12,887 nucleotides of DNA from contig CAJTRS010000036.1 in assembly GCA_910578805.1 (NCBI GenBank), forward strand, positions 1-12,887. Direction: 5' to 3'. Under the pieces are notes generated by a model, which did not search any database, was not told the DNA's origin, and saw only the letters and a program-made list of their open reading frames with translations. Within the stretch, counting starts at the first letter, position 1. Every line of letters begins with the position of its first letter. A program made the translations under genes and the position numbers. Below are positions 1 through 6,238 of the stretch, in pieces. Origin of the DNA: an uncultured Muribaculaceae bacterium (GTDB lineage Bacteria; Bacteroidota; Bacteroidia; Bacteroidales; Muribaculaceae).

Positions 1-1
1 T

Positions 2-979
2 GTTGTCGGAGCCGCACTGCACATGGACGAGCGCACTCCGCATCTTCATATCGCCGTCGTTCCGATAGTGACCGCCGAGAGAAAGAAGAAAGCGAGGGAG
101 GCGACCGCAAAGAAGCGTTACCGCACCAAAGCCGCCAACCGTCCGAGGCTGTGCGCCGACGACATAATGGAGCGCGGAAAGATGAGCCGCTATCAGGACA
201 TCTATGCCGAGGCTATGGCGAAATACGGTCTGGAGCGTGGCATCCGTGGCTCCGAGGCGCGCCACATCGGGCAGCACGAATATTACCGCGACTGCATGGT
301 GAAGAAGAAAGGTCTTGAAGAAGACATCGGCAATCTCTCCATTGAGAAAAGAAAACTCGACAAAGAGAAAAAATCGCTGGAGAGCAAGGTTGAGAACCTT
401 GAGTGCCGGACAACCGCCCTCGACACCCGGAAGAAAATGCTCACGCAGGTCAACGAGGAAATGCGACAGCAGAACAACGAACTTTATACCGAAAACTCCC
501 GGTTGACCGAGGCTAATTCTTCTCTCGCCGCCGAAAACAAATCGCTTGCGGCAACATCGTCAAAACTGTCTGATGATGTCGCCCGGCTCCAAATGCGGAA
601 ACTGGGCAACGAGGCGGACGGAGATTTGAAGAAATACAAGGCTGATATTGCCCGATATTTCCCAGACCTTGAAGATTTGTTGAATTGGGGGCGATACTGC
701 ACACACATCGGATTTCCCGACCGCTTCACGCAGCGCATACTTGCCCAAGAAAAGGTGGGATTTGCCGGATCCCTTTTCTCGTCGGAACACAATCAGACCT
801 TCCGCACAGAGGGGTCAGTTGCCAAATTGGAAAGAGACCCGGAGAACGAACACCGTTTCATCTTGAATATCGACGGAGTGAGCGTCTTTCAGTGGTTCCG
901 AGATATGGCTCGCAAACTCCTTGAAAAACTCGGCTTCAGACCAAAAGAGCCAAAAAGAGGACAATCATTAGGACATTAA
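2..979 (+). CDS. MobV/Pre-family relaxase, C-terminal part (5' end outside window)
   Basis: Plasmid mobilization/recombination protein of the MobV (Pre/Mob) family, which nicks DNA at oriT to start conjugative transfer. The reading frame is open to the left edge, so the ATG at 23 is internal and the true start is missing. The codons at 20-49 encode HMDERTPHLH, the family's HxDExTPHxH metal-binding histidine motif. It is followed by a basic segment and then a long charged heptad-rich coiled coil (roughly in-window residues 95-190, rich in K, E, L, N). The C-terminal globular part (about residues 200-325) has the IDGVSVFQWFRDMARK region. The gene is GC-rich compared with the two genes to its right. 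It supplies mobility for the element; transfer would need a helper conjugation system. The family call is firm, the subtype is not. Confidence 0.88.
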   Translation, partial: VVGAALHMDERTPHLHIAVVPIVTAERKKKAREATAKKRYRTKAANRPRLCADDIMERGKMSRYQDIYAEAMAKYGLERGIRGSEARHIGQHEYYRDCMVKKKGLEEDIGNLSIEKRKLDKEKKSLESKVENLECRTTALDTRKKMLTQVNEEMRQQNNELYTENSRLTEANSSLAAENKSLAATSSKLSDDVARLQMRKLGNEADGDLKKYKADIARYFPDLEDLLNWGRYCTHIGFPDRFTQRILAQEKVGFAGSLFSSEHNQTFRTEGSVAKLERDPENEHRFILNIDGVSVFQWFRDMARKLLEKLGFRPKEPKRGQSLGH

Positions 980-988
980 AGAACTTGC

Positions 989-1018
989 CACCGAGAGAAG
1001 TTGTCGTTTCTCTCGGTG
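989..1018. terminator. Bidirectional hairpin terminator between convergent genes
   Basis: A perfect 11-bp inverted repeat (CACCGAGAGAA, 989-999, with TTCTCTCGGTG, 1008-1018) encloses an 8-nt loop. It lies 9 bp after the mob stop codon and 14 bp before the stop of the minus-strand gene, exactly where two converging transcripts should end. The flanks are moderately T-rich in both directions but have no long T-run, so efficiency is uncertain. Confidence 0.65.
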
Positions 1019-1032
1019 CGCACTTCTATATT

Positions 1033-2154
1033 TTAGAATCCAAATTTAGATTGCAACTTATGATTCAATTTTTTAGTATTAAATTGAGCGGTTAATACCC
1101 TGTCAAAATATAAATTTGGTATTTGTTGACCAGAAAATTGAGGAAGCAATTGTTCTATAAAACTTAATCCTATTCCCCCGAGCGATTGGCCAACTTGTGG
1201 TAGTAGAAACGGCATTCCGCAAACAAAGGCCCATCGTATCCATTTTTCAATCTGGCTACTTTTAGGCTTCCCATTCAATAAAGCTAATTCTAATTCTTTG
1301 ACGCTATATTGGTTATCTTCTAGCCAATTAATGAATTTTCCGAATGCCACCTTATCTCGAACTCTAAGAATATCATCCATAGATATAACTTCATTGTAAT
1401 AGAGAATGGATAAGTTTGGTATACCTTTAGCTCGAAGAATCAAATTAAATTTATCAATTATATTTTCAGTCTGTATATTACTCTTATAGACCAAATATTG
1501 CTTAGCTTCTTCTTCTAAAATAATTTCATCAGTACTAAGCTGTTTTGCCCATTCCAAACTACGTTCAAATAGACAGAGTCTGGTTGCAGACCAAGTGTCT
1601 TCTTCAGTACAAATTTTAAGCGTGTTTTCAGAACTTATGCTCAACAATGCGCGAATGCGATTGTTAAACGTGAAATCCTCATACATGTTATCTTGGGCTA
1701 AATGGTCCCAATAATCATACATATCAGAGTCTTTGGAATTACAAATATCCTTAAATATACCCATGATATAATATGATGCTTCTGCACCGATTCTCCCTTT
1801 TAATCGATTACAAACTTTATCTTGGTATTGTTTTTCGTGCATATTCATGAAAAAAACAATATCAGCATTGTACATAAAAGTAGGGAACCACCAATTATCT
1901 AATATTCTGAGCTCACCTCTATTATATATGAGTTTAAATGCATTAAAACCAATACAATCAATCAATTCCTCTATTGAGTCAGCACGTATAATAAGTTGGC
2001 GATGTGTCAACAATGCAGCAATGATACTGTTAAGAAAATACAACTTTTCTGGCATGGAAATCTCTGGAAAGACTTTCCCGTGCCACCTGTCATAGTAAAG
2101 ACCGTCGGTAGTCTTATTTATTCTATAGGAAAATTGGTCAAATAATACAGCCAT
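1033..2154 (-). CDS. Unrecognised 373-residue protein, partner of the serine protease
   Basis: I do not recognise a family. The protein has no signal peptide and is probably cytoplasmic. It is mostly helical-looking, rich in aromatic residues and lysine, with Trp/Tyr-rich stretches near residues 20-25 and 85-95. A glycine- and leucine-rich hydrophobic stretch near the C-terminus (about residues 315-345, containing CGMPFLLPQVGQSLGGIG) could be amphipathic or membrane-active. It is followed by a basic tail. No nuclease, NTPase, helicase or HTH motif is visible. It starts 12 bp after the protease stop on the same strand, with an A-rich leader (AACAAAAAATGG context), so the two are probably co-transcribed. 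The gene is AT-rich, unlike mob and the chromosome to the right, which suggests separate acquisition. A substrate, effector or immunity partner of the protease are all possible inferences; none is shown. Confidence 0.75.
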   Translation of the reverse strand: MAVLFDQFSYRINKTTDGLYYDRWHGKVFPEISMPEKLYFLNSIIAALLTHRQLIIRADSIEELIDCIGFNAFKLIYNRGELRILDNWWFPTFMYNADIVFFMNMHEKQYQDKVCNRLKGRIGAEASYYIMGIFKDICNSKDSDMYDYWDHLAQDNMYEDFTFNNRIRALLSISSENTLKICTEEDTWSATRLCLFERSLEWAKQLSTDEIILEEEAKQYLVYKSNIQTENIIDKFNLILRAKGIPNLSILYYNEVISMDDILRVRDKVAFGKFINWLEDNQYSVKELELALLNGKPKSSQIEKWIRWAFVCGMPFLLPQVGQSLGGIGLSFIEQLLPQFSGQQIPNLYFDRVLTAQFNTKKLNHKLQSKFGF

Positions 2155-2166
2155 TTTTTGTTATTT

Positions 2167-3357
2167 TTAATCCGATGAACATTTGATTAAGAATACAAAA
2201 TTCTTTTCTTTTTTTACTTTGCCGGTAAGAGGTAATGTAGCAACTGTATTCGCGGTTGGAATAATGGATATATCTGCACAACTTTCAATTAGATTACGAA
2301 GATAAACTGTCTTAATCGCATAGCCAACATTTTCAGCACCCGCATGTTTTGCACTAACTATTCCTATCACGTTCCCTTTTTTGTCAAATAGAGGACCTCC
2401 GCTATTACCAGGTTGAATTGGTGCTGAAATTTGATATAGTGCCACATCTCCCTGAAAACCCGTCTTAGAACTGATAATACCAGTTGTTAGTTTTATTTCG
2501 TCTCCCATTGTAGATGTTAAAGGATAGCCTAAAACAAAAATATCTTCACCAACATCAGATGTAGTTGAAGCTATGGTATAAGGAATTACTCCAAAATCCA
2601 CAAAAGATGAATCATTTATTTTCAACAAAGCGAGATCATTATTCTTGTCTGTCCCAATAATTGTTGCGCTAAATGACTTGTTAAAAACTCCACTTACTCC
2701 CTGAATAGTAATACTCTTTGCCCCTTCTATGACATGATAGTTGGTAACTAGATAGCCTCCTTTGAGCGCAAAACCCGTGCCGGACCAAATTTTATCTAGT
2801 TGAGAGTCGCTGCTTGAAGATTCATCATCACTTCTTATTGCATTTGTATACATCGTGCTTGTTGGATAATCTTTGGCCATCCTAAATACAAGCCATAGAT
2901 TCCATCTAAAATTTTTATTTCCAGCCCATACTTTTGCATCAGATGAATTTACATCAAATCTAATATTAATAGAATAAGGTGAGTCAATTGTAACAATTCC
3001 GGAACTTGTCAATAATTCCCATTTATAGTTATTTGTTTCTCCAATTCTACGAAAACGAATACCTCTAGTCTGAGGTTTATAATCTTCATCAAGGTTATAT
3101 ATCCAGCCATCACTCCCTTTCACCAAAATCCAACAACTCTCGTCTCCATCGGGTTGCGCGTAAGGGGAGTTTGTATTTCTAGTCCAAGTTCCTTCCCAAA
3201 AGCCTTCAAGTGGATCTAAAGATCGGATATTTGAACTTAAGTATTCCTGAATATCGTTTTCATTGTAAAATTTAGGGACTTGGGCGTATCCACATACATA
3301 CAAGAAAAGTATAATAAAGGATGTAAACCGTTGGTATGTATTGCTATGTGAGCTCAT
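2167..3357 (-). CDS. Exported trypsin-like (HtrA-type S1) serine protease
   Basis: Peptide-bond hydrolase of the trypsin/HtrA fold. In the 396-residue product starting at 3357, the catalytic triad is His208 (TNYHVIEG), Asp241 (NNDLALLKI) and Ser319 (PGNSGGP). I chose this start because it puts a clear signal peptide at the N-terminus (residues 1-25, hydrophobic core FIILFLYVC, likely cut after GYA). The frame stays open upstream to an ATG at 3435, but that extension would bury the signal. Residues about 45-160 form a beta-rich domain (GFWEGTW...) of unknown role, possibly a ligand- or glycan-binding sensor. The protease domain covers about 195-355, and a short C-terminal tail ends in a Cys-containing segment. 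No PDZ domain follows, unlike DegP/DegS. It is expected in the periplasm or outside the cell. It is the first gene of a two-gene minus-strand cassette and has an unusual, highly structured leader. The family is firm; the target is unknown. Confidence 0.88.
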   Translation of the reverse strand: MSSHSNTYQRFTSFIILFLYVCGYAQVPKFYNENDIQEYLSSNIRSLDPLEGFWEGTWTRNTNSPYAQPDGDESCWILVKGSDGWIYNLDEDYKPQTRGIRFRRIGETNNYKWELLTSSGIVTIDSPYSINIRFDVNSSDAKVWAGNKNFRWNLWLVFRMAKDYPTSTMYTNAIRSDDESSSSDSQLDKIWSGTGFALKGGYLVTNYHVIEGAKSITIQGVSGVFNKSFSATIIGTDKNNDLALLKINDSSFVDFGVIPYTIASTTSDVGEDIFVLGYPLTSTMGDEIKLTTGIISSKTGFQGDVALYQISAPIQPGNSGGPLFDKKGNVIGIVSAKHAGAENVGYAIKTVYLRNLIESCADISIIPTANTVATLPLTGKVKKEKNFVFLIKCSSD

Positions 3358-3374
3358 GATTATTTCAATATTTA

Positions 3375-3440
3375 TTAAGTTGATGTGGCCCACACCTAAT
3401 GTCATATTAAGAAACGTGGACCAACTATGCCACATCTTAA
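3375..3440 (-). promoter_or_regulatory. Possible competing hairpin just upstream of the protease start
   Basis: On the minus strand the segment at 3440-3429 (TTAAGATGTGGC) can pair with 3389-3375 (GCCACATCAACTTAA) with one 3-nt bulge, 12 base pairs in all, of which 8 (GATGTGGC/GCCACATC) can also form without interruption. The first segment is also part of the 3' arm of the longer hairpin at 3406-3583, so the two structures exclude each other. The downstream partner ends 17 bases before the protease ATG. This layout resembles an attenuator or translational switch. Pairing is seen; regulation is inferred. Confidence 0.35.
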
Positions 3441-3583
3441 CTTGAAGGTCGTAGGAAACCGATTGTACTCAGATATGGTTGACAGCAGCCCACGCTATGC
3501 GAGGGAAGCCATCATGCCATCTTTGAGTACTGTTGAAAGTTTCCTACGTTTTCAAGTTCAAGATACGCATAACGCTTCTTATT
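3406..3583 (-). ncRNA. Long imperfect hairpin: structured leader or small RNA candidate
   Basis: Two arms, 3406-3478 and 3517-3583, are imperfect reverse complements around a loop of about 38 nt. From outside inwards the matching blocks are ATTAAGAAACGT with ACGCTTCTTATT, ATGCC..ATCTT with its partner at 3560-3570, AACTTGAA, CGTAGGAAA and GTACTCA. Read as minus-strand RNA, several differences become G-U pairs (in the AAGAAGCGU block and beside AUCUU), while on the plus strand they would be A-C mismatches, so the minus strand is the better RNA candidate. A TAACTTTG element at 3623-3630 lies upstream in the right direction and the protease ATG lies 49 nt beyond. It could be a structured 5' leader, an independent small RNA, or a decayed inverted-repeat element. 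It resembles no riboswitch family I know. Confidence 0.4.
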
Positions 3584-3723
3584 TTCCAGAATGTAGTGAA
3601 TCGACCGTAGTCAATCCAATTACAAAGTTAGGGATTTTTTATAATTGTAAGGCTATCTATCCTCCCGAATTATCAGCAAAAGCACGAAAAAGAATCGAAT
3701 TAAATAAAACGAATGGCTGTTAA
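3427..3723 (+). CDS. Doubtful 98-residue ORF
   Basis: A plus-strand frame of 98 codons runs from an ATG inside the left arm of the long inverted repeat to a TAA at 3721. The product resembles nothing I know, has no signal peptide or clear membrane segment, and ends in a short basic tail (AKARKRIELNK). There is no TAnnTTTG element in front of it, its first half coincides with the hairpin, and it is opposite to the neighbouring cassette. It is more likely a chance ORF than a gene, but it is the only long frame in this interval. Confidence 0.15.
   Translation: MPHLNLKVVGNRLYSDMVDSSPRYAREAIMPSLSTVESFLRFQVQDTHNASYFPECSESTVVNPITKLGIFYNCKAIYPPELSAKARKRIELNKTNGC
3623..3630 (-). promoter_or_regulatory. 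Candidate -7 promoter element for the protease cassette
   Basis: The plus strand reads CAAAGTTA, so the minus strand reads TAACTTTG, an exact match to the Bacteroidetes -7 consensus TAnnTTTG. It is preceded by a very AT-rich stretch. No good TTG is found about 20 bp upstream, so support rests on the -7 box and the position. Transcription would begin near 3616 and run through the long hairpin into the protease gene, giving a leader of about 260 nt. Confidence 0.45.
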
Positions 3724-3795
3724 AAATCACAAAACCATTCGCTTGAAATTGCGTGATTTTCGCCGATAGTACACTTTTAGTACACGCCATAAAAG
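3723..3795. repeat. Cluster of short repeats near the tRNA junction
   Basis: Three small repeats sit in this gene-free stretch beside the tRNA: an inverted pair AAAATCAC (3723-3730) and GTGATTTT (3753-3760), a direct pair GTACAC (3769-3774 and 3780-3785), and an inverted pair CTTTTA (3774-3779) and TAAAAG (3790-3795). Such clusters are typical where tyrosine recombinases and their accessory factors bind near an attachment site. That role is inferred from position. Confidence 0.4.
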
Positions 3796-3799
3796 AAAC

Positions 3800-3831
3800 A
3801 ATGACTGAAAATCAAGTGATTAACAGTCATT
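3800..3831 (-). terminator. Likely terminator of tRNA-Leu (32-bp imperfect palindrome)
   Basis: AATGACTG (3800-3807) and CAGTCATT (3824-3831) form an 8-bp stem, with a nested AATCA/TGATT pair on the same axis, so the whole is a 32-bp imperfect palindrome ending 5 bp from the tRNA 3' end. In the direction of tRNA transcription the stem is followed by the T-rich stretch GTTTCTTTTATGG, as expected of an intrinsic terminator. It could also be a recombinase site at the element end. Confidence 0.5.
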
Positions 3832-3836
3832 ATCAG

Positions 3837-3918
3837 TACCCGGACCCGGGGTCGAACCGGGACGGATTGCTCCACTGGTGTTTGAGACCAGCGCGTCTAC
3901 CGATTCCGCCATCCGGGC
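3837..3918 (-). tRNA. tRNA-Leu (anticodon CAA)
   Basis: The minus strand folds as an 82-nt class II tRNA. The acceptor stem is GCCCGGA paired with TCCGGGT (first pair G-T), with discriminator A. The anticodon stem CTGGT/ACCAG holds the loop CTCAAAC, giving anticodon CAA, which reads UUG leucine codons. There is a leucine-type variable arm, and the T arm is CCCGG-TTCGACC-CCGGG. The 3' CCA is not encoded. The 3' end faces the presumed mobile element, as expected of an integration target, and the tRNA sequence is intact. Confidence 0.95.
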
Positions 3919-3929
3919 TTTTGTGAGTG

Positions 3930-3960
3930 CAAAGGTACGCATTGTTTTGCTTACACGCAA
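3930..3960 (-). promoter_or_regulatory. tRNA-Leu promoter (-33 TTG, -7 TACCTTTG)
   Basis: On the minus strand TTG (3960-3958) is followed after exactly 20 bp by TACCTTTG (3937-3930), a full match to the Bacteroidetes TAnnTTTG box. The box ends 11 bp before the tRNA 5' end. This is the best promoter in the window and supports the taxonomic assignment. Confidence 0.75.
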
Positions 3961-4033
3961 CAGTTTACACATATTTTTGGTCTCACGGGCAGTTTTTCAA
4001 CTGAAACATATGGATTCATACCGGATTTTTCAC

Positions 4034-4041
4034 TAAGTTTG
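4034..4041 (+). promoter_or_regulatory. glgB promoter -7 box (TAAGTTTG)
   Basis: TAAGTTTG exactly matches TAnnTTTG and lies 48 bp before the glgB ATG, giving a short leader. The -33 region is weak (TATGG near 4009-4013 at about the right distance). No operator or riboswitch is evident in the rest of the 171-bp tRNA-glgB gap. Confidence 0.55.
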
Positions 4042-4089
4042 CGGGTGGCATAGCCATATTCTTATCAAATCATTCAACAGACCCATACC

Positions 4090-6207
4090 ATGCCTAAAAC
4101 CAAGTCCTCCTCCGCCAAACAACCGGCAAAGAAAGTATCGAAACTCAATCTGATAAAAAACGACCCCTGGCTCCAGCCTTATTCCGAAGCCATAGAAGGG
4201 CGTCACAATGATGCCATAAGGCGCGAAAAAGAACTGACGGGTAAAAAAGGCAGTCTTGATGAATTTGCCAACGCGCACAATTATTTCGGGTTACATCGCA
4301 CAGCCGATGGCGGCTGGGTGTTCCGCGAATGGGCTCCCAACGCCACAGCCATAACCCTCGTCGGCGATTTCTCCCAATGGCACCGTCAGGCCCGCTACGA
4401 GCTCAAGCGGCTCGAGGGGGGAGTATGGGAACTGAAACTTCCCTCTGAAGCCCTGCACCACGGCGACCATTACAAAATGGTCGTGACCTGGGACGGCGGC
4501 GAGGGAGAACGTATCCCGGCCTATGCCACACGTGTGGTGCAAGATGAAAAGACCGCACTGTTCTCGGCTCAGGTATGGAATCCGGCAGAACCCTACCGAT
4601 GGGAATGCGAGGAGTTCAAGCCCGACACCAAGCCGCTGCTTATCTACGAATGCCACATAGGCATGGCACAGGAACGCGAAGGTGTGGGCACCTATAAGGA
4701 GTTCCGCGACCTCGTACTGCCGAGAATAGCCGCCGACGGCTATAATGCCATTCAGATCATGGCCATTCAAGAGCACCCCTACTACGGATCATTCGGCTAC
4801 CATGTGTCAAACTTCTTTGCGGCTTCGAGCCGGTTCGGCACGCCGGAAGAGCTCAAATCGCTTATCGATCGGGCACACCGCCTGGGCATAGCCGTGATCA
4901 TGGACATAGTCCACTCCCATGCAGTGAAAAACGAACAGGAGGGACTCGGACGTCTTGACGGAAGCCACGATCTGTACTTCTACGGTGACTCTCGCCGCGA
5001 GCACCCGGCATGGGACTCGCTCTGCTTCGACTACGGCAAGACGGAAGTGCTGCATTTCCTGCTCTCCAACTGCAAATACTGGCTCGAGGAGTACCGCTTT
5101 GACGGCTTCCGCTTTGACGGTGTCACCTCTATGCTCTACTACAATCATGGCTTAGGACAGGCATTCGGAAGTTACGACGATTACTACAACGGCAATCAGG
5201 ACACCAATGCCATAACATATCTGACACTTGCCAATAAACTCATTCACTCCATCAACCACTCCGCTATCACTATAGCAGAGGAAATGAGCGGCATGCCGGG
5301 ACTTGCCATACCGGTAAAGGACGGAGGCATAGGATTCGACTACCGCATGGCCATGGGCATACCCGACTACTGGATCAAGACCCTTAAAGAGAAAAAAGAC
5401 GAAGACTGGCACCCCACCTCCATATTCTGGGAACTGACCAACCGCCGGGCCGACGAAAAGACCATATCCTATGTGGAAAGCCACGACCAGGCTCTCGTCG
5501 GTGACAAGACGGTGATATTCCGGCTTATCGACGACAAAATGTACTGGCACATGATGAAAGGCGACGATGACATGACGGTTTCACGCGGCATAGCCCTCCA
5601 CAAGATGATACGACTCGTCACCGCAGCCACCATCAATGGCGGTTATCTCAATTTCATGGGCAATGAGTTCGGCCACCCCGAATGGATCGACTTCCCACGC
5701 GAAGGCAACGGCTGGAGCTACAAATATGCACGCCGTCAGTGGGACCTTGTGGACCGCAAGGAACTGAAATACGAATATCTCAACAATTTCGACAACGCCA
5801 TGGTGGAACTCATAGCCGGCGTATATAACTTCCAGGCCCTTCCCGTGGGCAAACTATGGGAAAAAGACGACGACCAGATACTGGCATTCAGCCGCGGCGA
5901 TCTGATATTCGTGTTCAACTTCAATCCCGCCAAATCATTCTCCGACTATGGTATCCTGACCCCTCCCGGCGAATACAAAGTGGTGCTTTCCACCGACAGC
6001 CCGCAATTCGGCGGTTACGACAACATCGACGAATCTATCAGCCACTTCACACAGTCCGACGCCCTCTACAGCCCGTTAGGCGTGGAATGGCTCTATCTCT
6101 ATATGCCTGCACGCTCGGCAATGGTGCTCCGGCGCCATGCCTCCGCTCACACGACAAAGAAAGCTCCGGCCAAAAGAAGTTGCCGCACAAAAGCCAGGAA
6201 ACAGTAA
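4090..6207 (+). CDS. glgB: 1,4-alpha-glucan (glycogen) branching enzyme, GH13, eukaryotic-like type
   Basis: Cuts alpha-1,4 chains and re-attaches them by alpha-1,6 bonds to make branched glycogen in the cytoplasm. After a short Lys/Ser-rich N-terminal tail comes a CBM48-like beta domain (about residues 60-150), then the GH13 barrel with EHPYYGSFGYHVSNFFA (228-244) and DIVHSH (272-277). Catalytic residues are nucleophile Asp343 (DGFRFDGVTSM), acid/base Glu397 (IAEEMSG) and Asp466 (ESHDQALVGDKT). The wording of these motifs and the 705-residue length match the eukaryotic/GH13_8 branch of the family rather than the E. coli-type GlgB. The C-terminal beta domain is followed by a basic tail (TTKKAPAKRS...), so both ends are lysine-rich, which is uncommon and might aid glycogen or nucleic-acid contact. 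The gene stands alone behind its own promoter, with a lipase gene 31 bp downstream. Confidence 0.96.
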   Translation: MPKTKSSSAKQPAKKVSKLNLIKNDPWLQPYSEAIEGRHNDAIRREKELTGKKGSLDEFANAHNYFGLHRTADGGWVFREWAPNATAITLVGDFSQWHRQARYELKRLEGGVWELKLPSEALHHGDHYKMVVTWDGGEGERIPAYATRVVQDEKTALFSAQVWNPAEPYRWECEEFKPDTKPLLIYECHIGMAQEREGVGTYKEFRDLVLPRIAADGYNAIQIMAIQEHPYYGSFGYHVSNFFAASSRFGTPEELKSLIDRAHRLGIAVIMDIVHSHAVKNEQEGLGRLDGSHDLYFYGDSRREHPAWDSLCFDYGKTEVLHFLLSNCKYWLEEYRFDGFRFDGVTSMLYYNHGLGQAFGSYDDYYNGNQDTNAITYLTLANKLIHSINHSAITIAEEMSGMPGLAIPVKDGGIGFDYRMAMGIPDYWIKTLKEKKDEDWHPTSIFWELTNRRADEKTISYVESHDQALVGDKTVIFRLIDDKMYWHMMKGDDDMTVSRGIALHKMIRLVTAATINGGYLNFMGNEFGHPEWIDFPREGNGWSYKYARRQWDLVDRKELKYEYLNNFDNAMVELIAGVYNFQALPVGKLWEKDDDQILAFSRGDLIFVFNFNPAKSFSDYGILTPPGEYKVVLSTDSPQFGGYDNIDESISHFTQSDALYSPLGVEWLYLYMPARSAMVLRRHASAHTTKKAPAKRSCRTKARKQ

Positions 6208-6238
6208 CACGCCCAATGCGGCAATAACCGCACACCAG

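Larger units (their letters stand above)
1..3836. mobile_element. End of an integrated mobilizable element next to tRNA-Leu (partial)
   Basis: The segment left of the tRNA-Leu 3' end carries a MobV-type relaxase, an AT-rich cargo pair (1033-3357) and repeat-rich junction DNA, whereas everything from the tRNA rightwards is ordinary GC-rich housekeeping sequence. tRNA 3' ends are classic targets of tyrosine-recombinase elements, so the tRNA boundary is inferred to be one end of an integrative mobilizable element, with the rest of the element beyond the left edge. No integrase and no second copy of the tRNA 3' sequence is visible in the window, so the exact end and the mechanism are not shown. 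The GC-rich mob gene and AT-rich cargo suggest a mosaic. An old island with several unrelated insertions is an alternative. Confidence 0.55.

Noticed and set aside
1033..3357. Bacterial gasdermin with activating protease
   Set aside because: The protease partner is larger than typical bacterial gasdermins, its hydrophobic stretch is near the C-terminus without an obvious inhibitory tail, and the protease is exported, whereas gasdermin-linked proteases act in the cytoplasm.
3358..3435. N-terminal extension of the protease to the ATG at 3435
   Set aside because: The extension puts 26 residues before the signal peptide and overlaps the leader pairings. The start at 3357 gives a normal exported protein.
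3406..3583. Retron or other RT-linked ncRNA
   Set aside because: A long hairpin next to a protease gene invites this idea, but there is no reverse transcriptase gene or YADD-type motif anywhere in the window, and the flanking a1/a2-like complementarity was not found.
3427..3723. 98-codon ORF as a real gene
   Set aside because: It has no promoter, its first part is an arm of the inverted repeat, and the product has no recognisable features. It is kept in the list only as a doubtful ORF.
4291..5550. Long antisense frames opposite glgB
   Set aside because: They are shadows of a GC-rich gene with strong codon bias; none has a recognisable product, promoter or leader.
6137..6238. Upstream start of the lipase inside glgB
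   Set aside because: It would hide the lipoprotein signal behind 34 residues whose composition simply mirrors the glgB 3' end in another frame.
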